NCBI GenBank assembly: GCA_007644065.1
Contig: VJWN01000003.1
Span: 1,178,001 to 1,242,000 of the forward strand
Direction: 5' to 3'
Source: Margaritispora aquatica
Lineage: Eukaryota; Ascomycota; Leotiomycetes; Helotiales; Discinellaceae
Length of the DNA: 64,000 nt
The notes under the pieces: generated by a model
What the model saw: the letters and a program-made list of their open reading frames with translations, nothing else
Databases searched by the model: none
What the model was told of the DNA's origin: nothing
Shown: one piece after another, positions 1 to 12,013 of the stretch
Position numbering within the stretch: the first letter of the stretch is position 1
Layout: the number at the start of each line of letters is the position of its first letter
Position numbers and translations under genes: made by a program

Positions 1-1102
1 TGAAGTAGATGTACTACATCCCAGGCATCTGGTTTGCGAAGTAAGACAACCATTGTCCCTCCCGGAATGATCCGCTGCATAGCTAGGATAAGCTGAGATG
101 TCGTCAGACGCGTTCGTTCGAATTCTCGTCTGTGCTCAGATCGCTCATGACTCCTGAGAACGGCACCGCCACAGAAAATGAGCTGGAAGCGTTGATCAAC
201 GAAGGGGCGCACAGTGAGGAAGAGGGAGTGGTCTGGATGACTCGTTGGAATGGTCCCGATGCCGAACTCACTCGCGAGCATGGTGATGTCCATAAATTTG
301 ACGTATTCGGCAGATAATGTGAACCAGTTTTTGTAACCGCCAACTTCGGGAGGGAGAGTAATGCCATAGGCGATCGTGTCCGGGTTGTACTTCAAGGTAC
401 CCCACGTGAAGCCTCCTGGTGCCATACATATGTCCAGGACCTGGAATGGTCGAATACCAAGGTCTTCTGGGGTCAGAGCGCTTGTTTTCGTTTGCATTTC
501 CTCCGGGATTTGTTTTGTCATATCGTAGAATGCTTGCGCTCCATCCTCTGTGGCTGTGTCCGATTTTTCACGTCGATTCTGCCAATATCTGTCTCCTTCG
601 GGATTGTCCCAACCCTGAAATGGTATTAATAAGTGGCCAAAATTGAAGCACGACGCTAGTGCAACTACCTTCTTCCTAACTACCTCGAGCCGTGCGAAAG
701 TTGGACTGTTCTTAACCAGATATTCTGCTAGAGCTCTGTTTGGGCCAGTCGACAAACTAGGTAAGTCTCGTCGAAGTTCTATCATGGTAAATGTGCTAGA
801 ATCCGTCTGACACTAAAGAGAAGAATTAGTGTGAAGAACACAGGAGCCTGTAAATTTGTAGCCTTACTTTTGATTCCAAGGCTGGCGCATCGTTTGACGG
901 AGGGTTTTGGGCATCCATCAAGATTTCTACGAATTTGTGAAAAGACCTTTAGACTGTCGAGCTTTGAGAAGGTAGCCTCATATAATGATGTCTTTGGCGA
1001 AGTTTCCCATGAGCTTCCAAGATTTGTTACACAAGAGCGGGGTTTGACTGAGTCGCACTCACCATCCGGATGAAGTTCATCTTCAGACAAATTATCGGCC
1101 AT
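1..1102 (-). CDS. FtsJ-like RNA 2'-O-methyltransferase domain protein (3' end outside window)
   Basis: Likely an S-adenosylmethionine-dependent methyltransferase of the RrmJ/FtsJ fold, which usually methylates RNA ribose. Proposed exons are 1102-1063, 926-868 and 812 to beyond position 1, giving about 303 residues inside the window. Both introns have good sites (GTGAGT/TAG and GTAAGG/TAG), and splicing restores one open frame. The SAM-binding signature LDICMAPGGF lies near 450-420, preceded by a conserved-looking stretch with FQGWDNPEGD. Downstream come FCGGAVLRSHE and a GGTMVVLLRKPDAW strand typical of the Rossmann core. The start is the ATG at 1102, which opens a short acidic leader; an ATG at 785 is a possible alternative. 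The RNA target cannot be read from the sequence; fungi carry a poorly studied FtsJ-domain family of this kind. Confidence 0.8.
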
Positions 1103-3274
1103 TCGCTACGTTGACTTTCGCAACGGAAAGCAAGAAGCTAGAAAAGTTAGACTCCAAAAAATAATTGGAAGAGTGCTTAAGTCTAGCCGTAATTTAGATT
1201 AAGTATCTGTCTGCAGAGACAGCATTTCACGCGTTTCCATATTGGGCCCAAGTTAAAGACTTCCCGAGCATTGTTTACGCAAGCATAAACGCTTAGAAGA
1301 GGGCTGACATCCACGCAATAGTGAGGAAATCTGCGAGAAGACTGTCGAAAACAAGGTGCGAAAGGCAGGATTTGTGGTAGAATCGCATAACTGATAATAT
1401 TCATAGGATTGCGAGCCCACTGTGCCTTGGAGTAGTCAGGGCGCCGATTACAGCTATTATCATGATTCTCGTGATGGCGATGATTATGACATTGATGATG
1501 ATAGTGACTTTTGGAGAAGGGTCGGAGACTGACTTTTTCCACCAGGCTCCGTAGTTAGCAATTACATAAGCAAATTTACGGAATTACCACATCCTTTCTT
1601 AAAAATACCCGGAAATTTCAACACAGTGTAGCTTTCAACACGCCAGTCTGAAATCGGTTGGTCACATGGTTAGAAGTACTGCTCTGAGTGGCGATTTTGG
1701 ATGAATCTGCATGCCATAGTAGCCACAAAGCTTGATAATGATTTCTGGTACAGTATTGGATATATGCAACTTGGGAGATACTTTATATAGACAGTAGAAG
1801 TGAGAAAGTAATATAGCGGAGGTATAGCGAAAGATTTATATTATGTATCGTAAGCGACGGCGTCCCATAAATCAAGCTTTAAAAAAAAGCACGAAGTTTT
1901 TTTCTTAATTAGTAGTCTTGTGTATTGAGAACTAGCTTCAGAACATAGCTAGTACAAAAAAGCACGGGTTTCCTGTTTATATGTATACTTTATGATGGTT
2001 GAAGGTGAAGTACCTTTATTTTTTCTCGGCATGGTTGGTTGGTTTCTCGTTATGTATGGACAGACGTTACAATATGTTTCAAAAAAAAAAAATTAAAATA
2101 AAATAAACTCAATGGCGGATCAGATATTATCAATCACTTTGCAGCATGCTCAATTGGAGATTCGTTTTCGTCCAAGGAATATCTATTGTTCCCTAAGCTG
2201 TACCAGAAGTGATGCACTCTAAACTCAATGAAGCACCGAAGAATCTTTGTAATGATGAAGAGGTATATTTGAGAAGTAACTCACGCAGACCTAAAATTTT
2301 ATCTACTTCAATCCCAAGTGAGTATGATATACAGAATTAGAAATCGCAAGTGGCATCATCCTCAAAGCACAGCTCGACCTTCTACTTTCCCATCAATTCT
2401 TGAATCCGTCTCTTCAGGCCACATATTCATGGCGCCTCACCACTCAACATGAAGATTGTATTTTCTGTCAAGTCAAGTCAGGGGACTTTTGTATCAGCAT
2501 TCAATGACAATCTTGGTCTTCCGCCAGTCGTTCTCAGTATGATATTTGCTTTCACATTTGGCGCAAGATATGATGGTCTCAGTTGACAATGTCTCAATGA
2601 TTGGTACCACACCTAAACTTTAATTATTCGTCGCTCTTATAGCTATGAGGCGTCATTCCTCCCCTCAGTACCTCATTTGAGATTGAGCAACGTTTTTTCA
2701 AGAGTTGAGAATGGTTGCTGATTCGGGAGGAGTTGTTTGGGGAAAAGAGGGGGGTTGATGCCCGCCATCTAACCTTGGGTCTTGTTAGGAAAACGCAAAG
2801 AATTTGCTAGGTTTTTTTCACGATTGCTGAGAATAGATATCCAGGGTTGAGACATTGAGAGCACGAATGTTATTGATTGTCACAAATTTCTGCAAGCAGC
2901 GATGGTGAATGGAATGATTGTATTGAGATGATTCTTTTCCACGCGATAAATCTTGAGCGGACTAAGGCGCAATATTCTTACGATGCTAGGACAGGATAAC
3001 ACTCAGGCAGCGAGCACTTCATGAGCCTCAGGCAGGGAATTGGTCGATCCCCCGCATTTTCATGGGCAAGTGCACATTAGCGAAGAACTCCCGCACATGA
3101 CAGCTCCCAGTGCCGGCGCTAGATCCGCTAGAGAGCCAATGAGAACCAGAAGCTTGAAAGTCACTACCTCAATTGGGCTTTAGGTCAATTCACTTCACTT
3201 AAATGCATTTCACGATTCGCTCCTCCTCTCTTTTCCCATTCTCTTCTCTCTTCAAGACTATCAATCAAGACAAG
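1103..3274. other. Intergenic, no gene recognised
   Basis: A 2.2-kb gap between divergent genes. It is AT-rich, with A runs near 2080-2105 and 1880-1900. A His-rich frame at 1183-1542 (minus) has no recognisable domain and looks like chance. The last 100 bases before 3275 are CT-rich, as in many fungal core promoters. I see no RNA gene or transposon here. Confidence 0.5.
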
Positions 3275-4123
3275 ATGTACGTATATGCTCTCTGCTGTCA
3301 CTGTTCATATTCCTCCTATACTTGAGAATTTCCTCCAGCATTTGCTGTCATTCGCTATTATCGTCGATTGCGTGATTGAGAATTATTGCCAACGTGTGTT
3401 GATTCAGGGCAAGCAATTCCAATGTAAAGCGACGTAAGTTTCTCCTCACACCTCTTTGTCTTGCAGAGACAGATAGACTTGATGCTGACAGCCTCTTAGG
3501 CTTTGACGCACCCGGTATGGACTATTCTCGTTCAGTGCAGCTGTAGCAGTACATTGTTTCTCCTTCCTTCAACACCTACACCTTCCCACACAAGGATGCA
3601 ATTTTGGCGTGCGATGGAGCACGCTGGAAGCCTCACACCGTTATACCACATGTTATATCATTTCAAGATTATTTGTTTCAATAATCATCAATCAACTTTC
3701 ATGGTCTAGTGGTAGAATACCTGCTAACTGAACTAGATCTCTCACCCGATGAACAATACCAGTGGATCAAGCGTCAGCAGATTATCAACCATCCGCCACC
3801 GGACTATTACGCTCAACGCCGGGCCGAAGACAAGGCGAGACAAGATGCAAGGAAGGCGAAGAAGCGGGAAGCAAGAGAAGCTGAGGAAGCAAAGGTGTTG
3901 GAAGATCGAGAAAATGTATGTTACCCATTTCTGTTGGATTCTCAGACTAAATGGTCATATCCAGGCTCCACCTGAAAAGCAAGCATTGTTGGCGGAACTT
4001 GACGCCGCCAAAATCGAAGTTACGAAAGCCATTGCACGGAAGGATTTGGTCGTGTCCAAGCTCAAACAATTTGAGCTAAATCAGGCTGTTGCGGAGAAGG
4101 AAAAAAGGTACAGGTCATTATAA
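3275..4123 (+). CDS. Small charged coiled-coil protein, function unknown; start codon split by an intron
   Basis: Not recognised. The best model has five exons: 3275-3276 (AT only), 3408-3433, 3500-3514, 3737-3915 and 3965-4123, encoding 126 residues. Every junction has a good donor (GTACGT, GTAAGT, GTATGG, GTATGT) and a YAG/CAG acceptor, and the phases fit throughout. The protein starts MASNSNVKRRFDAPDLSPDE, then has a long Lys/Arg/Glu/Ala-rich helix (about residues 45-80) and a second amphipathic helix at the C-terminus, so a coiled coil is likely. Reading without splicing from the ATG at 3275 reaches a stop after about 16 codons. The main uncertainty is the first two tiny exons; the 3737-4123 part is the most secure. 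Confidence 0.6.
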
Positions 4124-4944
4124 ATCATGAAGCACTCTGAAATGTTATTTGAATTGCTTGTCTAGTTGACTGTGAGAGCGGGATACTGTATTGTAGCCAA
4201 TGTCCTCGTGCATAGGTGAAAATATATGAAAAAGGCTTGTAATTTTAGCTCGTACAAAGACATTATCAATCCCTCTTTCTATCTTGCACATTCAAAAACC
4301 AGTTGAAAATAGGATGGTTTCGAGAAAAACAACTGTCTCGTCAATTGAAATCCTGCTACCACAACGTAGTGGGGTCTATCGTTTCAAAAATACACCAACA
4401 AAGCGATCAAAGAACTCGAGCCCCTGTAGCATGTTAAGCGGCTGCAGCCTTGGTGAAGATTTTCTTGAAGGTTGAATGGAGGAGATAGTAAAATGAAGTT
4501 TTCTGCATAGTGGTCATCGGTTATTCTGATTATGTTTGCCTCTGGGCAGCAACAAACAAGTCATCTCGTGGATTTATTCGAAATTCCTCGTGCTTCGAGT
4601 ACCTCTAACTTACGATGGCATTCTCTATCCATTTTGATCGAGATATCTCTTATAAATTCGCCACTCTTCCACTTTACTACAATAACTGATACTTTGATAT
4701 GCTATCAGTAAAATTAGGTGTACTGAAGTTGAGGCAGGGGGGGCAGTGCAATATTGTAGGTCTCAAGTTAAAATTACAGCTGCCATATTTGACAAATTCG
4801 ATGACTCGAAAAGTGATTCATAATATAATTTAGCGTCTTCTGAATATGCCCAACTTAAATACACACTTCAGCTTGTGCTTCAATCCCTTCCAATCAAATT
4901 TGAGGTCAGGCTATTTACTACTCCACCTCATACGTCAATGCAGC
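4124..4944. other. Intergenic between convergent genes
   Basis: About 0.8 kb between the 3' ends of two convergent genes. AT-rich; a frame at 4284-4475 has no domain and lacks splice support. Nothing else seen. Confidence 0.5.
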
Positions 4945-7900
4945 TTATTCCTTCTTTTCAAGCACCCGTGTTAGCTTTTTGAAAAATGCTATGTTTGGCC
5001 AATTTTCAGGCACTGTCCAGATTGCCCCGCTTCGCTCCAATCTACCATAAGATTAGAGAAGCGATACTGTAGGTGTTTTGGAAAGGGACATACCTCAGCA
5101 GTCTTTCCAATCGATCATCAGAGGATAAGCACCATCTCAAGAACAGGTGGATTTTATATAGAGATAGTCCCCAGTACAACTGAAAATCTTTCTCGTAGAG
5201 CCGGATGGCTGTGACTAATAATTCCACTAATTGATGCACTGTGCGAGATTGTGTGTCATTGAAATTGATTCTTTGCACCAGTCTCATTAGATCGTCGAAG
5301 AACGGCGGCTTTTCCTTGATTTTGTTGATGGGTAGCTTGCTCAAATCTACATTCCATCCGTTATCTACTCTGGTTATCACGTTTGAAACCCTTTCAGTCT
5401 CCAAGCTATTTCAAAGTCAGTGGGTTATTTTTGACTGAATTTTCACTCTTACAATTTTGCATCAACATAAAAGGTTCCAGAATACGTCCAATAGGGTATG
5501 AGGAGATTGAATTCCTCGGCGCTGATATCCTGCTGATTCTCAAGCTGTGTATTGATCATGCCTAAGATAAGATTCTTCGAGTCAAGCACGTTTCCCTCAG
5601 GGTCTTTTCTCATATAATCATTGGCATTCACTCTGAGAATGTGTTCAATGCGTGCAGCGAATGGTGGCTTCTGTAAACGGTCATACTCCAATCGTCGCTT
5701 CGCTCCAGCTATTGAACGCTCCTCGCAAAGCTCCCAACCTCTCTCTATTACATAAACATTTGAAGTGAACCACTGTGGAGCTGTCAGCATATCAGCGACA
5801 TCGTAACATGCCTTTGAAAAGTGAATGTTGGGTTTTCTTACACCGAAACAGAAAAGCTCATAAACCCCGTGGCAGTAAACGAGGAAAGCTTCGAGGACTT
5901 CCTCACTGAATGGTTCCTCTAGACGGTCGTTGAGTGGACCAGTAATCTCTTTTTTTGTCAAGTGCTTGTACGGCGTACCACTATAAAATATTGTCCAAAT
6001 ATCGGGAGACCGGAAAGTACTTCCAATAAAATTACTATTACCTTCCAATCCACCAATCATGTCAATATTTATTCTAAGAAGTTTGTAACTTTCCTTGCGG
6101 CTCATTCCATTGTGGCTGCGTCTGGTCACACTACCCAACGACTCTAGTCCTGTGCCATATAGTACTGCCTCCATACCAAGGGAATTTACCTCTAACCAGG
6201 TGAGCTGCACAGGTATAATCGGGGGTTCTTTGTATGAATGTGGCTTTGAACCTCCATGATTCCGATCCTCATCTGCATTCTTACCAAGCTGCTGAAGATT
6301 GCTGATCAATAACGCAACTGCACTGCCCTCACTCTTTATCTGATCAAAAAGAGCATACCACTTCCAGGGCACCGTGTCATTATCAAGTATGTCGTCGCCG
6401 AATTCAGCAAATTCATACTTGAACTCTTTGAGTTCCGAATGAAAACCATGTAGGAGATCTCTGATTAGTCGCAGGTACGAGTCTTCTAAGGATCGATTTA
6501 TAAGCTCTGAGACGATACGGTGTAGAACTGTAAACTGCCAAAGCAGACAACATATCTTATACAACTGACTTAAAAATGTCATGCGCGTCGGTGTAGGTGG
6601 GTTGTCGCCAATCGTTCGGGCCACTGATCTGAGGAATAGAAGAATAGTCTGGAGCCTATCCCTCTCATTACGGAAGAACGTGATTAATTCCTGCTGGATG
6701 CTATGGCACAATTCGCCTTCTCTTACACGATATTCGCAATCTCTAGCTTCAAGAACTTCTTTGTCCCTTTCTTTCGCTCTTTCCAGGATGAGTTGATAGA
6801 CCTTCTCCTGCCAACCGCGTTGTGCGTAATGTTTATAATTATTGATCTTAAGCTCGACCTCAATATCTCTCTCCGTGATAAGCTCCTCAGCTGGAACACA
6901 GGCTCGTCGTTTATTTAACTCAACTTCACATTCGTCCAATAGAATCTTCCGTTGGTGAATGGCATTATTAGCAACTTGAAGCCGAGTTGCAGTATCTTCT
7001 ACAGCTGTGTCAAACCACCAGTGAAATTCTGACATCCTTGCCCATAGAAGATCATTGATGGGCTCGACATCCACGTACAGGAATTGATTATTTCTTGGGG
7101 AACGGACTTGCAGATCTATGACATTGAAACGCTCCTCCATCTATACAATGTTATTATGAGCGTCTGAAATGTTTAATCATGGAATATCCTCACTGGTAGC
7201 ATTGGCTCGTTGACCCAGACAGCCTCCAAGGGTCTCAAGCGCGCGTCCTCTCGCTCGAACTTCTTCATCTTGTGGATTTCATTTATGATTTCCTCCATCT
7301 CCCTCTTGTTAGCCTTTAATGAATCTAAACATTGAGTTTTGGCTTCCTCCTCTACAATCACCAAACGAACCCAATCTTTGTTTGTCTGTTTCGGAAATAT
7401 GAGACCTTTCCTCTTGAACCTTTTTGTATTGTGTTTGAGATCACTAATCTTCAGTCTGATTTCTGCTAATTCGCATTGTATGGACTTCCAGTTCTTCCTG
7501 TGCTCAGCCCAATCCGCCCTTGTTTGAGTCTAAACGTAGTAGTTAGCGGTTGAGCTAGACAAAATTAAAATTGTGAATGCGCTTTGCACTTTGAGAGTGG
7601 CCTACCACTAGGGCTAATTGATCTTGAAGTAATTTATGTAGGTTTTGAAGCATAGGCACTTCTAATTGCCACATCCACTGGCAGTAGCTTACGACCATTT
7701 CATGATCTCGCGGTAAGCAACCATAAGGAGCTGACGACATGGGAAAATGATCTTGCGGCAACTCCGTATAGCCCATCAATGCTTCTTCTCCCTGCCTTTG
7801 TTGGAGACAACCAGTTCTTTCTTCGAGTATTCTTCCACTGTCCTCCCCAGCTTGTGCAGTTCGAGCTTGCATCATCGCCAAGTCCATGTCTGTCTGGCCA

Positions 7901-8082
7901 AACAGATCCACGGGGGTCTCTCCATTGCCAGATTCAATTTCAGAGATGGCGAAGCTAGAGCTATGTGGCGAAGTTGTTTCATGTACCCGAGCTTTGGGGT
8001 TGGACTTTTTAATCCCAGCTGGACGATTGGAAGATTGTCCTTGATTTCGAGAATTTGTACGAGCAAGTTGGGGAGGCACCAT
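4945..8082 (-). CDS. Large hypothetical protein with coiled-coil N-terminal half
   Basis: Not recognised. Five exons: 8082-7606, 7529-7194, 7140-5453, 5405-5094 and 5041-4945, giving 969 residues. All four introns (76, 53, 47 and 52 nt) have consensus ends, and the first has a CTAAC branch site; phases close exactly to a TAA at 4945. The N-terminal 160 residues are Ser/Gln/Pro-rich. Residues about 160-450 are rich in Glu/Lys/Arg and look coiled-coil. The C-terminal half is mixed alpha-helical, with aromatic patches such as FWTYSG-like segments and WGLSLYKIHLFLRWC. The first ATG of the frame is at 8082; an ATG-less extension goes a few codons further. It may be a structural or scaffold protein, but nothing in the sequence proves that. 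Confidence 0.7.
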
Positions 8083-8143
8083 TTTGTTAGTTGCCAATAA
8101 CTTGCTGTATCATCTAACAGAACTTGAGATAATTGTCAGGAAT

Positions 8144-8563
8144 ATGGGGATGAGAAGAACTTTGCATATAGATACATTGACAAGGGACGTAACCTTTGTT
8201 GATGTTGCATCAACTGGCTGCATATGGCATCGCTTATTTTACTGCCTCAAAGAAATATATGATGCTATCTCTCTGAATACTCAAATATCTGTAGTGATGC
8301 TTGTTTTCTATTCATTGCTCACAATTAACAATAACCTGGAATTCGATCATTGGCTTGTCCTTGTAGAAACCTTGTTCGAGTTGTACCAGCAGGACAAAGA
8401 TGCTCTTTCAACTTTTCTGAATTCGGAATTTTACTACGAGTATATTGGAAGTATTCGTACTTTTGTTTCAATTGTCCAGACCGACAAAATGATCATCCTC
8501 GACATGAGATGGAATGGATGCAGTGAGGTTCGACAACAGTCAATTTGCCTAGGCGACAACTAG
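8144..8563 (+). CDS. Orphan single-exon frame, doubtful gene
   Basis: A 139-codon frame from ATG 8144 to TAG 8563. It is rich in Leu, Ile, Tyr and Phe, and reads as a helical, partly hydrophobic protein with segments such as HWLVLVETLFELYQQ. It starts only 61 bp from the ATG of the divergent large gene, leaving almost no room for two promoters. It could be a small lineage-specific gene, a fragment of an older gene, or chance in AT-rich DNA. No known family recognised. Confidence 0.25.
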   Translation: MGMRRTLHIDTLTRDVTFVDVASTGCIWHRLFYCLKEIYDAISLNTQISVVMLVFYSLLTINNNLEFDHWLVLVETLFELYQQDKDALSTFLNSEFYYEYIGSIRTFVSIVQTDKMIILDMRWNGCSEVRQQSICLGDN

Positions 8564-9165
8564 GCATGAACGGTTGTTTTTGAATTTATGCAGTCGAGAT
8601 TTCGTTATTTGGATACTCGGACATCAATTAAGTTGAGGATTTGACAATGAAGAATTCCTCGAACAATATGTTTGGCAGTACTTTCCTTTTAATCTGGCAT
8701 TCTTGTAATACTGCGAGTTATAATTCTATAGTGCTCTTGCCCATCTTTTAAGTTTGACTAGAACTACTAGTGTGAACTGATGGTTCCAATTTACACAGGT
8801 AGGCAACTCTGCCTGAATTTTTGAATCTGTGGCATTCATTACATCTTTCATGCTTTTCCGTCCAGTGGTGTATGCTTAACAACCACAACCATAGCCTCTC
8901 ATTATCATCCCTAACCATAATCCCATCCCGATGCTATGTCGATATGCATACCCTTCCCCATCCCTATTCCTAAAGCTAATGCTGCTGAAAGTCTCCAAAG
9001 AATATAACGCCTGATTGATGTTGTTTTAAGACATCTTATTTTTGCTATCAATAAATCGCTCGCTCGCTGAAACGCTTGATGATGGTATTGTAAAAGACGT
9101 GCTTATTTTTCGTGTATAAATGTTGTGTGAGATAGAATTGGAAATCGAAACCAACTATCAAGGCT
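8564..9165. other. Intergenic, nothing recognised
   Basis: About 600 bp of AT-rich sequence before the 3' end of the next gene. No frame, repeat or RNA gene supported. Confidence 0.5.
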
Positions 9166-10431
9166 CTACCTCCCAATATCTCGGGATCTTTTGAAGATTA
9201 GCTTTGGTGGTTCCATATCGTCGACTCCCTCGTCATCAACCTCCATGTCAACCTCGAGATCCTTCGAGGTGTTAAACTCCCGTCTCTGAACAGGCGACTT
9301 CAATTGCTTCGCTTTTGGTTCTGGAGGTGGTTGGTCTGCTCCCTCTGCTTTGAGCTTTTCGACTTCTGCTCCAGCTGTCTTCTTCACTTCTGCCAGCCTT
9401 TTCTTGATGTTTGTGATCTCGGTACTGCAATCTCCATCTCGCAGAAATTGGTGGGCAGCATGCTCGCACTGTCCTTGGACCCATTCCAAGCCTTTATCAA
9501 CTGCGTCGAAAATATCAGGAGGCCCGCCTCCACTTCGCCTATATCCTCTTAACATACCAACGCTCAGCGTACTCCCGAAGTTGTCCAATTTGGTATCTCC
9601 TCTATTTGGACCCATCTGTCTTGTCGACACGAACTTCAATCGAGGTATTCCCATATCGGCATCTTCTGCATCTCCAACGGCTATGCCCCCAGCTGTCGGT
9701 ACACTTGCACCCTCCTTGTTGACAGAAACCTTCTTTTCTGCTGCCAGAAGATTCCCACTGTTTGTAACCAAGTCTAGCAGATCTCCTCCATCTTCGTCAT
9801 CCTCATCTGCCTCCAGCTCCAGTTCCGCGGCCCTTTTCATTTCTTCCATTTTGGCATTCATTTTCCCCTTTCGCATAGCATTTCTGCTAGCGCTCACGAA
9901 CTTGACCAAATCCTCAAAAGCTTGTTGGACAGCGCTGTCATAGTACACAATAATCATTGATCGCGTTCTGTACTTGGGGGCAAGTGATTCGCCTGATGTT
10001 AGAGATTCGGTTTTTCTCTTCCTTATAACTGCGCCATGGGCTTTGGAGTGTGTAGGTTGAGAAGGTTGTCGTGCTAGTGCACCTGCGGTCTTCAGGGCGG
10101 GTGGGGTCTTGATGGCACCTCTTGCATTTGCAGCAACCGATGAATTTTGTCGTTGGGAATTAGGCGTATCGAAAGGATTTACTTGTGTTTCCTCCTGTTT
10201 CTCTCCTTCATGAGACGCAAATGGATTATCGTCCCCATCCTTCGGTCGAAGTGATTCAGTCGAGCCTTTATTTTTGATGGAGCGAGTTGGTGGCCGTTCT
10301 ACCTCTGTTAAACGTGCCAATTCAATCTGTCGGAGAGAGATCTGTCCATTCAAATCATCGAGACGTTCGTTCCATTCTGGAATTGAGGTGCAAAGAGTTT
10401 TAAGAGCTTCGTAAGTCGAGAAACCCGCCAT
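9166..10431 (-). CDS. Acidic hypothetical protein (421 aa), conserved-looking, function unknown
   Basis: Single exon from ATG 10431 to the stop at 9166, 421 residues. Upstream in-frame sequence exists but has no ATG before another hydrophobic stretch, so the start at MAGFSTYEALKTLC is preferred. The N-terminal 50 residues form a helix (IPEWNERLDDLNGQISLRQ). A disordered Pro/Gln/Ser region follows, then a basic helical block near residues 160-200 containing YRTRSMIIVYYDSAVQQ, an acidic run (LEADEDDEDGG), a region with GPNRGDTKLDNFGS, a Lys/Glu coiled coil and an acidic tail. The pattern of ordered islands within disorder suggests a nuclear or chromatin-related scaffold, but this is only inference. 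Confidence 0.75.
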   Translation of the reverse strand: MAGFSTYEALKTLCTSIPEWNERLDDLNGQISLRQIELARLTEVERPPTRSIKNKGSTESLRPKDGDDNPFASHEGEKQEETQVNPFDTPNSQRQNSSVAANARGAIKTPPALKTAGALARQPSQPTHSKAHGAVIRKRKTESLTSGESLAPKYRTRSMIIVYYDSAVQQAFEDLVKFVSASRNAMRKGKMNAKMEEMKRAAELELEADEDDEDGGDLLDLVTNSGNLLAAEKKVSVNKEGASVPTAGGIAVGDAEDADMGIPRLKFVSTRQMGPNRGDTKLDNFGSTLSVGMLRGYRRSGGGPPDIFDAVDKGLEWVQGQCEHAAHQFLRDGDCSTEITNIKKRLAEVKKTAGAEVEKLKAEGADQPPPEPKAKQLKSPVQRREFNTSKDLEVDMEVDDEGVDDMEPPKLIFKRSRDIGR

Positions 10432-11478
10432 GGCAAACACTAACACTAACACCGATACCCACGATAGGGCAGAATCCAAATAGAAAATAATAGACGCAAG
10501 GAACCATGTAATATGTTCGCAGATCCAGAACGAAGGGAAGAAACGAATGCAATTCAAGAGAATACTATTGAGCTTGTAAATTCAAGATCACACTTCAAGC
10601 AGCAGAAAGGAACGACCATGATGGAGCGGGAGGGGCAGTTATAAAGACGAGCACACACGATCCATCAGAGGCAGACTTGCAGCTGCTTTTGTGTGGAAGA
10701 CAGGCTTAGGGCGTTGGCTTTGCGCCGGCTTCTCACTTTAGCCCCAGGATGTTGCGCCCGATGGTGGTAGATCATAGCTTAACTGATCCACTCAACATCA
10801 CTAAAATTGATTCCATGGAGCAAGCCTCAAAGCAGGCTCTACCGCTGCCGCTCCTACAGGCTAGCTACGCTACGGGCGATGAGGTCGGGAGGGAGGGAAA
10901 ATTCTTTTTTGTCAAGGTGCAGCTGCAGATGCACATGCAGCTTGAGTCTGCACCTCGAGAGTGTTTTGGCGTTGCATCTCATTGCGGAAGACAGAGGACA
11001 GAGTACAGAAGACAGATCACGGAGGAGAATTTGGAGAAACATCTCAGAAGAGGTTATATTGCCCTTGTCCTGGTACTGCGGTAATTACATAGCCAATTAT
11101 GCTAACATTTTGTGGCAGGATAATTGATACATCTAGAGCCATTGCTTGTCCATGCAGATTATTTCTCTTCCGATCCCTCACATACCTCCGTAAAAGTATA
11201 CGTTATACGAGAACCAACATGTCTTTCATGACTGTGCCTCTACAGAGACTTTGAGCTTGTTTAGTTGTGCTACACAACGCGAGCTCGACCAAACTCCTGG
11301 GTCAATCAAGTGTGAGTAAGTCGCTCGCAACTTTCGCCATTTTGCGTTCCCCTCTCCGTGCACGAAGATCTCTTGCAGAATCGTCAAGTACGCAGCCGGC
11401 TATGTTGGGCACTTGTTGTCACAGCATAAACCATTCTGAGGTTATTCTGTAGCGATTCCCATATAAGAGTGTTGCTCT

Positions 11479-11508
11479 GATCGAATCGGATCGAATCGGA
11501 TCGCTTCG
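11479..11508. repeat. 10-bp tandem repeat, three units
   Basis: Units GATCGAATCG, GATCGAATCG and GATCGCTTCG follow each other directly. Too short to assign a role. Confidence 0.8.
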
Positions 11509-12013
11509 CGGTTCGATTAGTTGATTTCGTTGTGGATTTATGGTCATCCTACCATCACGGACTATCTCCAATAGAATCGACCCCAAGCATCCCACTCTAG
11601 CCTCCAGTATCCTCACAGCAGTCTAGATGGGGTTGTAGCCTATATGGTATGATAAGCCACCATTTATTGGACAAGACTCGACGGCATTTAACTCGACTAG
11701 AACCCTCACTCCTGCTGTGCCTGAGTGCCCCCACGAACCCCCTCATCATCACTGCAAAAACGGGCAGCCTTCTCAGGAGCATTTTTTCAACGGCTGCCAT
11801 ATTAAGCCTCCCCGGTAAGCCCTGCAAGAATGTGGATGAAGCGGTACGATCCAGAGTTTCGAGACACCACATGGCAGAATTTATTCTTTGCCGACATTTC
11901 CCTTTTGGTATTTCTAGCTTATACGGCGGAAAAAATTAATTTGTTTTCATATCCACATAAAATGGAATACAGTGGTCACAAGAAGAAGGACAATTTAAGT
12001 TGGATCTTCTGAC

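Noticed and set aside
1183..1542. 119-codon His-rich frame, minus strand
   Set aside because: Low-complexity composition, no domain, no promoter or splice context; probably chance.
3701..3775. tRNA-like stretch ATGGTCTAGTGGTAGAATACCTG inside an intron
   Set aside because: It resembles a tRNA D-arm/A-box, but no T-loop (GGTTCRANNCC) follows at the right distance and no cloverleaf can be formed.
11511..11530. GGTTCGATTAGTT, possible tRNA T-loop
   Set aside because: The T-stem does not pair and there is no upstream A-box at a suitable distance.
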